A stretch of DNA of 64,000 nucleotides, from the NCBI GenBank assembly GCA_002101905.1, contig LQPU01000001.1, positions 124,001 to 188,000 on the forward strand, given 5' to 3'. Positions 6,481 through 15,351 of the stretch are shown piece by piece. A program made the position numbers and the translations under genes. Numbering within the stretch: position 1 is the first letter of the stretch; each line of letters begins with the position of its first letter. This stretch comes from Mycobacterium shimoidei. Its GTDB lineage: Bacteria > Actinomycetota > Actinomycetes > Mycobacteriales > Mycobacteriaceae. The notes beneath the pieces were generated by a model. It was not told where the DNA came from. It worked only from the letters and a program-made list of their open reading frames with translations, and did not search any database.

Positions 6481-8234
6481 CAGTACTTCCGTTCCTTGGG
6501 TTCGTAGCGGGTCTGCACCACCGGCTTGAAGTCCAGCCGGACATCACTGAGCAGATCGCTGCCCTGCTTGTAGGCCATGGTGTGGCGCATGTAGTTGGTG
6601 TCGTCGCGGTTGGGGTAGTCCTCACGTGCGTGTCCGCCGCGGGACTCTTTGCGGTTCAAGGCGCCGACGACGGTGACTTCGGCCAGTTCCAGCAAAAAGC
6701 CCAGCTCGATCGCTTCCAGCAGGTCGCTGTTGAAACGCTTTCCTTTGTCGTGCACCGTGATTCGGGAGTAGCGCTCCTTGAGCGCGTGAATATCGGTGAG
6801 CGCCTGCTTGAGCGTCTCCTCGGTGCGGAACACCGCGGCGTTGTTGTCCATGGTCTGCTGCAGCGCGCCGCGGATATCGGCGACGCGTTCGTTGCCGTGC
6901 TCGGACAGGATGTTGCTCACCCAGCCGACCACCATCGCCGCCGGCTCCGGCGGCAACTCGACGAAGTCGTGACCCAGCGCATAGTTGGCGGCGGCGATGC
7001 CGGCGCGGCGGCCAAACACGTTGATATCCAACAGTGAATTGGTGCCGAGTCGGTTCGCGCCGTGCACCGACACGCACGCGCACTCGCCCGCAGCGTATAG
7101 CCCGGGCACGGTGCTGGTGTTGTCGCGCAGCACCTGTCCGGTGACGGTCGTCGGGATGCCGCCCATCACGTAGTGGCAGGTCGGGTAGACCGGAACCAGC
7201 TCGGTGACCGGGTCCACACCCAGATAGGTGCGGGCGAACTCGGTGATGTCGGGCAGCTTGGCGTTGAGCACCTCTTCGCCGAGGTGGCGCACGTCGATGT
7301 AGACGTAGTCCTTGTTCGGACCGGCCCCCCGACCTTCCAACACCTCGCGCACCATCGAGCGGGCGACGATGTCACGTGGCGCCAAATCGACGATCGTCGG
7401 CGCGTAACGCTCCATGAAGCGCTCGCCCTCGCCGTTGAGCAGCCGGCCACCCTCGCCGCGCACCGCCTCGGAGATCAAGATGCCCAGACCTGCCAGGCCG
7501 GTCGGATGGAACTGGTGAAATTCCATGTCCTCCAACGGAAGTCCCTTGCGGAAGACCACACCCATGCCGTCGCCGGTCAGCGTGTGGGCGTTGGAAGTCG
7601 TCTTGTACATCCGTCCCGAGCCGCCGGTGGCGATTACCACCGCCTTGGCATGGAAGACGTGGATGTCGCCACTGGCCAGCTCGTAGGCGACAACTCCGGA
7701 GGCCACCGGACCGCCGCGCGTTTCGGTCAGCAGCAGGTCGAGCACGTAGAACTCGTTGAAGAACTCGACGTCGTGCTTGACGCAGTTTTGATACAGCGTT
7801 TGCAAGATCATGTGGCCGGTGCGGTCCGCGGCGTAACAGGCCCGGCGCACCGGGGCTTTGCCGTGATCGCGGGTGTGTCCGCCGAAGCGGCGCTGGTCGA
7901 TTCGGCCGTCGGGGGTGCGGTTGAACGGCATCCCCATCTTCTCCAGGTCCAGAACCGCGTCGATGGCTTCCCGGCACATGATCTCGACGGCGTCCTGGTC
8001 GGCGAGGTAGTCGCCGCCCTTGACGGTGTCGAAGGTGTGCCATTCCCAGTTGTCGTCTTCGACGTTGGCCAGCGCCGCGCACATACCGCCCTGCGCGGCG
8101 CCGGTGTGGCTGCGGGTCGGATACAGCTTGGTCAGTACGGCGGTCCGGGCACGCGGACCCGCCTCGACGGCAGCCCGCATACCGGCGCCGCCGGCGCCGA
8201 CGATCACCACGTCGTATCGGTGCTGGTGAATCAT
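6480..8234 (-). CDS. sdhA: Succinate dehydrogenase flavoprotein subunit SdhA
   Basis: A 584-residue catalytic subunit oxidising succinate to fumarate. It has the FAD-binding GAGGAGMRAAVEAG motif near the N-terminus, the HTGAAQGGM flavin-attachment region (covalent His), the active-site HPTGL and the capping-domain arginine region GHARED. The ATG at 8234 (MIHQHRYDVVIVGAGG) is chosen from alignment with the M. tuberculosis protein; it overlaps the sdhD stop (ATGA). Longer versions of the reading frame run back into sdhD in another frame. Matches Rv3318. Confidence 0.95.
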   Translation of the reverse strand: MIHQHRYDVVIVGAGGAGMRAAVEAGPRARTAVLTKLYPTRSHTGAAQGGMCAALANVEDDNWEWHTFDTVKGGDYLADQDAVEIMCREAIDAVLDLEKMGMPFNRTPDGRIDQRRFGGHTRDHGKAPVRRACYAADRTGHMILQTLYQNCVKHDVEFFNEFYVLDLLLTETRGGPVASGVVAYELASGDIHVFHAKAVVIATGGSGRMYKTTSNAHTLTGDGMGVVFRKGLPLEDMEFHQFHPTGLAGLGILISEAVRGEGGRLLNGEGERFMERYAPTIVDLAPRDIVARSMVREVLEGRGAGPNKDYVYIDVRHLGEEVLNAKLPDITEFARTYLGVDPVTELVPVYPTCHYVMGGIPTTVTGQVLRDNTSTVPGLYAAGECACVSVHGANRLGTNSLLDINVFGRRAGIAAANYALGHDFVELPPEPAAMVVGWVSNILSEHGNERVADIRGALQQTMDNNAAVFRTEETLKQALTDIHALKERYSRITVHDKGKRFNSDLLEAIELGFLLELAEVTVVGALNRKESRGGHAREDYPNRDDTNYMRHTMAYKQGSDLLSDVRLDFKPVVQTRYEPKERKY

Positions 8235-8665
8235 GAGATATTCGGGTCGAAGGTGAGCAGGGTGTAGGTGCCGAGCACCAGCGTGAACAACATCGACAGC
8301 ACCAGCAGGGTGTTGAGCCAGAACCGGGTGGAATCCTTGCGGGAATAGTCGTCGATTATGGTGCGCAGCCCATTGCCGCCGTGCAGCTGCGCCAGCCACA
8401 ACAGCAACAGATCCCACGTCTGCCAAAACGGCGAATGCCAGCGCTGCGCCACATAGTTGAAATCGATGCGATAGACGCCGTCGTCCCACATCAACATCAC
8501 GAACAGGTGCCCGAGCGCCAGAAACACCAGCACAATTCCGGAGAACCGCATGAACAGCCAGGCGTACTTCTCGAAGTTGGGCATCCCGGTGCGACGGCGC
8601 GGCGCCCGGGGGTTGTCCAGGCCGGCGGGCCGGTCGTGGCTGCGCTGACGGACCGGGGCGCTCAT
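8231..8665 (-). CDS. sdhD: Succinate dehydrogenase membrane anchor SdhD
   Basis: A 144-residue hydrophobic subunit with about three membrane helices (near residues 38-60, 80-100 and 112-138). GIVLVFLALGHLFVMLMW in the first helix holds a histidine that may ligate haem; this is inference from the family. The ATG at 8665 overlaps the sdhC stop by four bases, which settles the start. With SdhC it forms the quinone-reducing membrane domain of complex II. Matches Rv3317. Confidence 0.92.
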   Translation of the reverse strand: MSAPVRQRSHDRPAGLDNPRAPRRRTGMPNFEKYAWLFMRFSGIVLVFLALGHLFVMLMWDDGVYRIDFNYVAQRWHSPFWQTWDLLLLWLAQLHGGNGLRTIIDDYSRKDSTRFWLNTLLVLSMLFTLVLGTYTLLTFDPNIS

Positions 8666-9063
8666 CCGAACCGCGCCAGCATGTGCATGCCGACCACCAC
8701 GGTGGCCGGAACCATGACCAGCAACCAGATGATGCCGGTCGTCCAGAACATCAGCCGCTGGTAGCGCGGCCCATGCTCCCAGAAGTCGATGAGGATGACC
8801 CGAATGCCGTTCAGTGCGTGGTAGAGCACCGCGGCCACCAACCCCAGCTCCATCAGGCCGACGATCGGGGTCTTGTAGGTTTCGACAACCTCGTTGTAAG
8901 CCTGTGGTCCGACCCGGACCAGCGCGGTGTCCAGCACGTGCACGAACAGGAAGAAGAAGATCGTTGCGCCGGAGATCCGGTGCAGTACCCAGGACCACAT
9001 CCCCGGATCACCCCGGTACAACGTCCGGCGCAGCGGTTTGGCGCTCGATGTCGCCGTCGTCAT
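8662..9063 (-). CDS. sdhC: Succinate dehydrogenase cytochrome b subunit SdhC
   Basis: A 133-residue subunit with three membrane helices. The signature HRISGATIFFFLFVHVLD near the first helix and LYHALNGIRVIL in the second are typical of SdhC and include candidate haem-ligand histidines. First gene of the operon. The ATG at 9063 is preceded by TTGGAGGACG, a strong ribosome binding site. About 200 bases separate it from the divergent cdd gene. A TACATT hexamer on the minus strand at 9135-9130 could be the -10 box, but no clear -35 is seen. Matches Rv3316. Confidence 0.92.
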   Translation of the reverse strand: MTTATSSAKPLRRTLYRGDPGMWSWVLHRISGATIFFFLFVHVLDTALVRVGPQAYNEVVETYKTPIVGLMELGLVAAVLYHALNGIRVILIDFWEHGPRYQRLMFWTTGIIWLLVMVPATVVVGMHMLARFG

Positions 9064-9268
9064 CAGCGTCCTCCAACGGTGGACTTCGGCCCGACGATGC
9101 AGGGTGTTTCATGGCCGGTCGGGCAATTTAATGTAGCCCCAATCGCACCGTTTGATGAACCGGTTGCGCGTCGCGCACGCGGGGCGCGACGACCGATCTA
9201 GGGTGGGCTTGTGACTTGGCCAACACTGCACCCCGGCGCCGCAATGCGTCTCGCCCGCAACCGCTATC

Positions 9269-9667
9269 ATGGCCGTGGCTGCCGAGATTGATTGGAAAGT
9301 GCTGCGGGACAATGCAATCCAGGCAGCACAGTGCGCTTATGCCCCGTATTCGCGGCTGCAGGTCGGGGCGGCTGCGCTGGTCAACGATCGCCGCGTCGTG
9401 ACCGGCTGCAATGTGGAAAATGTCTCATATGGTCTAGGTCTCTGTGCCGAGTGTGGTGTGGTCAGCGCCCTGCATTCGAGCGGCGGCGGCAGGCTGCTGG
9501 CTTTGGTCTGTGCTGACGCCCGTGGGTCACTGCTGATGCCCTGCGGACGCTGTCGGCAGGTGCTGTTGGAGCATGGCGGGCCGGATCTGCTGATCGATCA
9601 TCCCGACGGGCCGCGCCGGCTCGGTGACCTGCTGCCCGAGCCGTTCGGCCCGGACGACCTGCCGTGA
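9269..9667 (+). CDS. cdd: Cytidine deaminase
   Basis: A 132-residue homotetramer-type deaminase converting cytidine and deoxycytidine to uridine and deoxyuridine. It shows the substrate motif CNVENVSYGLGLCAECGVV, in which CAE supplies the zinc cysteine and catalytic glutamate, and PCGRCRQ with two further zinc cysteines. The ATG at 9269 is used; a GTG two codons in is an alternative. First gene of the tight set cdd-deoA-add for nucleoside salvage: its stop overlaps the GTG of deoA by four bases. Matches Rv3315c. Confidence 0.95.
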   Translation: MAVAAEIDWKVLRDNAIQAAQCAYAPYSRLQVGAAALVNDRRVVTGCNVENVSYGLGLCAECGVVSALHSSGGGRLLALVCADARGSLLMPCGRCRQVLLEHGGPDLLIDHPDGPRRLGDLLPEPFGPDDLP

Positions 9668-10941
9668 TTTTCGACGCGCCGACCATCATCAAGGTCAAAC
9701 GCGACGGCGGCCGGCTGTCCGGGGCCGCCATCGACTGGGTCATCGACGCCTACACCGGCGGGCTGATCGCCGAGGAACAGATGTCGGCGCTGCTGATGGC
9801 GATTTTCCTCAACGGCATGGACGCCGAGGAGACCGCGCGGTGGACCGATGCGATGGTGGCTTCCGGTGAGCGGCTGGACTTTACCGACCTGCCGCGCAAG
9901 ACGGTCGACAAGCATTCCACCGGCGGGGTCGGGGACAAGATCACGTTGCCGCTGGTGGCCGTCGTCGCCGCCTGCGGCGCGGCGGTGCCGCAGGCATCCG
10001 GCCGGGGGTTGGGGCACACCGGCGGCACCCTGGACAAACTGGAATCGATCGCCGGATTCACCGCTGATTTGCCGAATAGTCAAGTGCACCAACAGCTTCG
10101 GGACATCGGCGCGGCGATCTTCGCGGCCGGACGGCTGGCCCCGGCCGACGCGAAGCTGTATGCGCTGCGCGACGTCACGGCGACCGTCGAGTCGCTGCCG
10201 CTGATCGCCAGCTCGGTGATGAGCAAGAAACTGGCCGAGGGTGCCGGCGCGCTGGTTCTCGACGTGAAGGTCGGGTCCGGAGCGCTGCTGCGCTGCGAGG
10301 AGCAGTGCCGTGAGCTCGCCCAGACGATGGTGGCCCTCGGTGCGTCCCACCGCGTGCCCACCACCGCGCTGCTGACCGACATGAACTGCCCGCTCGGCCG
10401 CACCGCCGGCAACGCCCTGGAGGTCGCCGAGTCACTCGACGTGCTGGCCGGCGGGGGGCCACCCGATGTCGTGGAGCTGACCGTCGCGCTGGCGACCGAG
10501 ATGCTGCAGCTCGCCGGGGTCGACGCCGAGGATCCGGCGCAGACGTTGCGCGACGGCAGCGCGATGGACCGGTTCCGTGCTCTAGTCGCCGCCCAGGGCG
10601 GCGACTTGTCGGTACCGTTGCCGATTGGTAGGTGTTCAGAGACCGTCACTGCAAGTCGGAGCGGCACAATGGGCGACATCGATGCGATGGCGGTAGGGCT
10701 GGCGGTGTGGCGGCTCGGCGCGGGGCGGTCCCGGCCAGGTGAGCGGGTGCAGCCCGGCGCGGGTGTGCGCATCCATCGGCGGCCCGGGGAACCGGTAGCC
10801 GCCGGCGAGCCGCTGTTCACGCTCTATACCGACACCCCGGAACGCTTCGGCGCGGCGATGGCCGAACTGGACGGCGCCTGGGCCGTCGGAGACACCGCGC
10901 CGGCCCGGCGGCCGCTGATCATCGATCGGATCACCGCGTGA
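9664..10941 (+). CDS. deoA: Thymidine phosphorylase
   Basis: A 425-residue enzyme cleaving thymidine with phosphate to thymine and deoxyribose 1-phosphate. The family signature and phosphate-binding segment [14 protein letters not shown] is at about residues 79-92, followed by [17 protein letters not shown] and the later [20 protein letters not shown]. Length is normal. The GTG start overlaps the end of cdd and its own stop overlaps the GTG of add (GTGA both times), so all three are translationally coupled. Matches Rv3314c. Confidence 0.95.
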   Translation: MIFDAPTIIKVKRDGGRLSGAAIDWVIDAYTGGLIAEEQMSALLMAIFLNGMDAEETARWTDAMVASGERLDFTDLPRKTVDKHSTGGVGDKITLPLVAVVAACGAAVPQASGRGLGHTGGTLDKLESIAGFTADLPNSQVHQQLRDIGAAIFAAGRLAPADAKLYALRDVTATVESLPLIASSVMSKKLAEGAGALVLDVKVGSGALLRCEEQCRELAQTMVALGASHRVPTTALLTDMNCPLGRTAGNALEVAESLDVLAGGGPPDVVELTVALATEMLQLAGVDAEDPAQTLRDGSAMDRFRALVAAQGGDLSVPLPIGRCSETVTASRSGTMGDIDAMAVGLAVWRLGAGRSRPGERVQPGAGVRIHRRPGEPVAAGEPLFTLYTDTPERFGAAMAELDGAWAVGDTAPARRPLIIDRITA

Positions 10942-12026
10942 CCACGCCGCTGACCCTCGAGCAGATCGAAAAGGCACCGAAGGCGCTGCTGCACGATCAC
11001 CTCGACGGGGGGCTGCGACCGTCGACGGTGCTGGACATCGCCGGCCAGATCGGATACGAGGGGCTGCCGGCCACCGAGGTCGACGAGTTGGCGACCTGGT
11101 TTCGCACCCGCTCGCACAGCGGCTCGCTGGAGCGCTATCTGGAACCGTTCTCCCACACCGTGGCGGTCATGCAGACGGCCGAATCACTGCATCGGGTGGC
11201 CTACGAATGTGTCGAAGACCTGGCGGCTGACTCGGTGGTGTACGCCGAGGTGCGCTTTGCGCCGGAGTTGCATATCGACCGCGGGCTGTCATTCGACGAG
11301 ATCGTCGAGGCGGTGTTGGCCGGCTTCGTCGACGGAGAAAAGGCGTGCGCGGCCGCCGGACGCCCCATTGTGGTGCGGCTCTTGGTCACCGCGATGCGCC
11401 ACGCGGCGGTGTCCCGCGCGATCGCTGAGCTGGCGATCCGATTCCGGGACAAGGGGGTTGTCGGTTTCGACATCGCCGGGGCCGAGGCCGGCAACCCACC
11501 GACGCGGCACCTCGACGCATTCGAATACATGCGAGACAACAACGCGCGCTTTACTATTCACGCGGGTGAAGCGTTCGGGCTGCCGTCCATTCACGAGGCG
11601 ATCGCGTTCTGCGGTGCCGACCGGCTGGGCCACGGTGTGCGGATCGTCGACGACATCGAAGTCGCCGAGGACGGCTCGATTCGGTTGGGTCGGCTGGCAT
11701 CGATCCTGCGGGACAAGCGAATTCCGCTGGAATTGTGCCCGAGCTCCAATGTGCAGACCGGCGCGGTGAAGAGCATCGCCGAGCATCCGTTCGACCTGTT
11801 GGCACGCGCCCGCTTCCGGGTGACGGTCAACACCGACAACCGGCTGATCAGCGACACCACGATGAGCAGCGAAATGCACCGGCTGGTCGAGGCATTCGGC
11901 TACGGCTGGAGTGATCTGGAGCGGTTCACCATCAACGCAATGAAGTCGGCTTTCATCCCGTTCGACGAGCGGCTGGCCATCATCGACGACGTCATCAAGC
12001 CGCGGTATGCGGTACTGATCGGCTAG
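10938..12026 (+). CDS. add: Adenosine deaminase
   Basis: A 362-residue metalloenzyme deaminating adenosine and deoxyadenosine to inosine forms. The metal site and catalytic residues are visible: [12 protein letters not shown] near the N-terminus (HxH), [10 protein letters not shown] (metal His and catalytic Glu region), RLGHGV, and a VNTDN motif where the metal Asp sits (SxxDDP in many relatives). It ends the cdd-deoA-add unit. The last four bases overlap the convergent PadR gene. Matches Rv3313c. Confidence 0.94.
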   Translation: MTTPLTLEQIEKAPKALLHDHLDGGLRPSTVLDIAGQIGYEGLPATEVDELATWFRTRSHSGSLERYLEPFSHTVAVMQTAESLHRVAYECVEDLAADSVVYAEVRFAPELHIDRGLSFDEIVEAVLAGFVDGEKACAAAGRPIVVRLLVTAMRHAAVSRAIAELAIRFRDKGVVGFDIAGAEAGNPPTRHLDAFEYMRDNNARFTIHAGEAFGLPSIHEAIAFCGADRLGHGVRIVDDIEVAEDGSIRLGRLASILRDKRIPLELCPSSNVQTGAVKSIAEHPFDLLARARFRVTVNTDNRLISDTTMSSEMHRLVEAFGYGWSDLERFTINAMKSAFIPFDERLAIIDDVIKPRYAVLIG

Positions 12027-12319
12027 TCGCCGAGCACCTCGGCCGCCAACTCGCGCAGCACCCGGCGATCCTCGGCGAGTGCCTTGCGGCCGGCTCGGGT
12101 GGCGGCATACACGCGGCGCGAGCGGCCGTCGACGACCAGCCGCCGGGAGGTCAGTAGACCGTCGGCTTCGAGTCTGTGCAGCGTTGGGTACAAAGTGCCG
12201 GGGCTGACGTCATAGCCGTGGCGCTTTAGCTCCTCGGTAAGCCACGCGCCGTGGACCTCGTCATCGGCGGCGTGATGCAGGATGTGAAGCCGTATGGCTG
12301 CCCGCTTGAACTCCCGCAT
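12023..12319 (-). CDS. PadR-family transcriptional regulator
   Basis: A 98-residue winged-helix repressor ([18 protein letters not shown], then [34 protein letters not shown], the typical PadR wing and recognition segment). An in-frame GTG at 12331 would give four more residues and an overlap with the upstream multicopper oxidase stop at 12322; the ATG at 12319 is preferred. It follows the oxidase with no gap, so it is likely in the same transcript and may control it. A short palindrome in front of the oxidase is a candidate operator. Not in the M. tuberculosis counterpart interval as I recall it. Confidence 0.85.
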   Translation of the reverse strand: MREFKRAAIRLHILHHAADDEVHGAWLTEELKRHGYDVSPGTLYPTLHRLEADGLLTSRRLVVDGRSRRVYAATRAGRKALAEDRRVLRELAAEVLGD

Positions 12320-12321
12320 GA

Positions 12322-13764
12322 TCACGAACACCGAAGCAATGTCATAAAGCCGAAATCCATGTGCAGTTGTTGGTGGCAGTGCAGCAGCGACAAGCTCGGC
12401 TGGTCGGCGAGGAAGTCGACGTCCATGGTTTGATAGGCGCCGAGCATGGCGACGTCTTTATGGATGCCGGCGGTGGGTGTGCCTGCAACATGGGTGATTT
12501 CGAAAGTATGCCGGTGCAAGTGCATGGGATGCAGGTCATCCGTGGCATTACGGAATCGCAGGCGGTACCGCTTGCCGTGGGTGATATCGATTACGGGCTG
12601 CTTGCTGTCCATCGTGAAAGGCGCGCCGTTGATGGTCCACATGTTGAACCCGTCGTGGACGGCGTTCTGCTTTTCGATCAGCAGGTCGATGACGTGGTCG
12701 ACCGCCGCCGGGCGTTGGTGCTCAGCGGCGAATAACCGGTAGTCCCAACGAAACGGGGGTGGTCGACCCCACCTCGGCTGGCCCGTGCGGCCTGCGTATT
12801 CGACGACGATCCCCATTCCGGAACGGCGGTCCTCGTCGGAAAGATCACCGAGAATCCAGACACCGGGGTTCGTCATCTCGAGCAGTGCCGATATCCGCTC
12901 GCCGGCACCCAGCCACAACACCGGCACCGCAGCGGGTTTGGGCACCTTGTTGCCGTCGAGCGCAACGACCGTGAAGGTGTGGCCGGGCAGGGCCAGGCTG
13001 CGGTTTTCGGTCGCACTGCCGTTGAGCACCTGAAGCAGCACCCGCTCGCCGGACTTCACCCGTATCGGCTCGCCGTGCCCAAGGGTGCGTCCGTTGACAG
13101 TGAAGGTCTCGTAGCCGATCTCGTAACCGTGCGGCATTCCCGCCGCGATCGATCTGGCCATTGCCCGCTCGCCGACATCACGTAACTGGGCAACCGGTTC
13201 CCCGGCCAGGAAGTCGCTGGACATTTCCTCGCTCTGGGTGAGGCTGGGCTCGAATTCCTTGAGCGTGAGAAACACTTCTCGGTCGTACGCGCCGGGCTCG
13301 TTGCGGGGCTCGATGTATACCGGACCGACCAGACCGCCGTACTGACCACCGGATAGATCGGCGCCCGGCGTGAGGTGGGTGTGGTAGAACCGCAAACCCG
13401 CCGGCCCGGGGACAAACGAAATCTGGCGCATGCCATGCGCGGGAATGAACGGGGTGCCTTCTTCAGCGGATCCGTCGACATCCACCGGTACCTGCTGTCC
13501 GTGCCAATGCAGCTGCTGAGGAGCGTCGGTTTCGTTGTAAACGTCCACACGTGACTGTTTTCCTGCGGTGAATCGCAGCAGCGGACCGGGGAATTGGCCG
13601 TTGTAGGTCGTGGTCGAGATGACTTTACCGGGCGCAGTCTCGACATCGCTCTGGGTAATCCGCAAGGTGTAGTCGGGCTTCGCCGGGGCGCGCGAACAAC
13701 TGGCCACCCCTGCGGCAGTCAGCATGGCCGCGCTGCTCCACTTGAGGAAGTCACGTCGATCCAT
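12322..13764 (-). CDS. Exported multicopper oxidase (laccase-like)
   Basis: A 480-residue three-cupredoxin oxidase. The N-terminus MDRRDFLKW is a twin-arginine signal and VASC at 20-23 is a possible lipobox, so the protein is probably exported folded and may be lipid-anchored. All copper ligand motifs are present: HWHG at 86-89, HTH at 128-130, HPMHLHRH, and HCHQQLH at about 462-468 with Phe473 at the axial T1 position, where Met or Leu also occur in the family. Such enzymes oxidise Cu(I), Fe(II), Mn(II) or phenols with reduction of oxygen to water. The ATG at 13764 is chosen because it starts the Tat signal; longer versions lose coding character. It is divergent from a FetAB-like exporter, which suggests a metal role. 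Confidence 0.9.
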   Translation of the reverse strand: MDRRDFLKWSSAAMLTAAGVASCSRAPAKPDYTLRITQSDVETAPGKVISTTTYNGQFPGPLLRFTAGKQSRVDVYNETDAPQQLHWHGQQVPVDVDGSAEEGTPFIPAHGMRQISFVPGPAGLRFYHTHLTPGADLSGGQYGGLVGPVYIEPRNEPGAYDREVFLTLKEFEPSLTQSEEMSSDFLAGEPVAQLRDVGERAMARSIAAGMPHGYEIGYETFTVNGRTLGHGEPIRVKSGERVLLQVLNGSATENRSLALPGHTFTVVALDGNKVPKPAAVPVLWLGAGERISALLEMTNPGVWILGDLSDEDRRSGMGIVVEYAGRTGQPRWGRPPPFRWDYRLFAAEHQRPAAVDHVIDLLIEKQNAVHDGFNMWTINGAPFTMDSKQPVIDITHGKRYRLRFRNATDDLHPMHLHRHTFEITHVAGTPTAGIHKDVAMLGAYQTMDVDFLADQPSLSLLHCHQQLHMDFGFMTLLRCS

Positions 13765-13796
13765 CGACGTCACTGCGGGCCGCACTCGAAACACGA

Positions 13797-13811
13797 TATC
13801 GAAAACCGATA
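13797..13811. promoter_or_regulatory. Palindrome TATCG-N5-CGATA, candidate operator
   Basis: A perfect five-base inverted repeat with a five-base spacer in the 88-base gap between the divergent multicopper oxidase and ABC transporter genes. Its place between two divergent starts suits a shared operator, most simply for the PadR protein made from the oxidase transcript. No binding motif of this exact regulator is known to me. Confidence 0.35.
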
Positions 13812-13852
13812 CAGTCTGCTTTGCGGGGTACCTGAGCCGGTGAGGAGGCGCG

Positions 13853-14518
13853 GTGACCGAGACCGAGTCAGTGTTCGACTTCGACAACGTCGTAGTCGAG
13901 CGCGACGGGCGGCGCGCGCTCGACGGATTCACCGCCGCCGTCCCGGCGAGCGGGGTCACCGTGGTGTTCGGCCCGTCGGGATCGGGCAAGTCGACATTGC
14001 TGCGGCTGTGCAATCGGTTAGAGGTGCCCACAAGCGGGCGAGTGTCGTTCTGCGGCGACGATATAGCCGAAATCGACCCGCTCTGGCTGCGCCGGCGGGT
14101 GGGCATGTGTTTTCAGCGGCCGACACCGTTTCCCGGCACCGTCGCCGACAACCTGCGCACCGCCGACCCGGATGCAACCGATCAGCAAATGATCGACATG
14201 CTGGGGCGGGTGGCATTGACCGGGTCCTGGCTTCAGCGCGATGCGACCGCGCTGTCCGGCGGAGAGGCGCAGCGGGTCTGCCTGGCCCGCACGCTGATGG
14301 CGCAGCCCCAGGTGCTGCTCTTGGACGAACCGACCTCCGCCGTCGACGCCGCCGCCGCAGGCGAGATCGAACGCGCGGTGCGGCAACTTTCCGACGACGA
14401 CAAAATCCCCGCCCTGTGGGTCACCCACGATGCCGCGCAAGCCGAGCGGATCGCCGACTGGGTCGTGCACATCGACAAAGGCCGCTGCACGGGGTTCGGA
14501 CCGGAGGTGAAGCGATGA
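13853..14518 (+). CDS. ABC transporter ATP-binding protein (FetA/YbbL-like)
   Basis: A 221-residue ATPase with Walker A GPSGSGKST, Q-loop CFQRPTPFPG, signature ALSGGEAQRV, Walker B LLLDEPTSAVD and the switch His in VTHD. The start is GTG 13853, behind GAGGAGG. Its stop overlaps the permease ATG (ATGA). The pairing with a UPF0014-type permease is that of E. coli FetA-FetB, which exports iron and protects against peroxide; a similar role here is inference. Divergent from the multicopper oxidase gene. Confidence 0.88.
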   Translation: MTETESVFDFDNVVVERDGRRALDGFTAAVPASGVTVVFGPSGSGKSTLLRLCNRLEVPTSGRVSFCGDDIAEIDPLWLRRRVGMCFQRPTPFPGTVADNLRTADPDATDQQMIDMLGRVALTGSWLQRDATALSGGEAQRVCLARTLMAQPQVLLLDEPTSAVDAAAAGEIERAVRQLSDDDKIPALWVTHDAAQAERIADWVVHIDKGRCTGFGPEVKR

Positions 14519-15351
14519 ACGGACACGTCAGCTGGGTGGGATTGGCGATATCGCTGACGCTGGTGGGCTTCGCCGCGGCGATATCCCTGTGGCAGCGGCT
14601 GGGTTTGGAGCGGCAGGTGGTGTGGTCGGCGGCGCGCGCGCTGGTCCAGCTGCTGCTGGTGGGCGGCGCCCTGACGCTGCTGTTCGAGCCGGGGCGCTCG
14701 CTGTGGTGGTCGTGGGCATGGACCGCGGGCATGGTGGCCTACGCCGGCGACGTCGCCCGCCGACGCGCACCCGAAGTGCCCCGGTTGGCGCCCCTGACGA
14801 TCGTCGCGTTCGGCGCCGCAGCCGTCATCACGCTTTCAGTGCTGTTCGGGCTGAGGGTGTTTCCACTGCGGCCGCAAACCCTGGTGCCGATCGCCGGGAT
14901 GATGATCGGCAACTCGATGACCGCCACGGTCTTGGTGGCCCGGCGCCTGGTCGACGAGCTGCGAGACAAACGCGACGAGGTGGAAGCCCGGCTGGCCCTC
15001 GGGCAGCCATACCGTCAGGCCGCCACGCCCTATCTGCGAACGGCCTTGCGCTCGGCGCTGTCGCCGCAAATCGAGACCACCAAAGCCACCGGGCTGGTGT
15101 TTTTGCCCGGTGCGATGACCGGCCTCATCCTGGCGGGGGTGCCGCCGGTGCAGGCCGTGCTGGTGCAAGCGGTGGTGATGTTCTTGATCTTGGGATCGGT
15201 TGCGATCACCACTGTGGTGGTCGCGCTCGGCCTGGTGCGTCGGGTGTTCACCCGCGACCACCGGCTGCTGCCGCTCGGCGGCTACTCGCGCCTCAGCCGC
15301 GACTCCACAAAGCGGTCCAGCGCCTCCCACTCCCGAACCGCCTCGGCGTAG
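14515..15351 (+). CDS. UPF0014 (FetB-like) metal export permease
   Basis: A 278-residue integral membrane protein with about seven helices. The segments LVPIAGMMIGNSMTATVLVARRL and TTKATGLVFLPGAMTGLILAG are the conserved core of the UPF0014/FetB family. It is coupled to the ATPase by a four-base overlap. The last 70 bases overlap the convergent Rv3311-like gene, so the C-terminal tail (Ser/Arg-rich) is poorly conserved in character. The metal is not known; iron is the precedent. Confidence 0.85.
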   Translation: MNGHVSWVGLAISLTLVGFAAAISLWQRLGLERQVVWSAARALVQLLLVGGALTLLFEPGRSLWWSWAWTAGMVAYAGDVARRRAPEVPRLAPLTIVAFGAAAVITLSVLFGLRVFPLRPQTLVPIAGMMIGNSMTATVLVARRLVDELRDKRDEVEARLALGQPYRQAATPYLRTALRSALSPQIETTKATGLVFLPGAMTGLILAGVPPVQAVLVQAVVMFLILGSVAITTVVVALGLVRRVFTRDHRLLPLGGYSRLSRDSTKRSSASHSRTASA

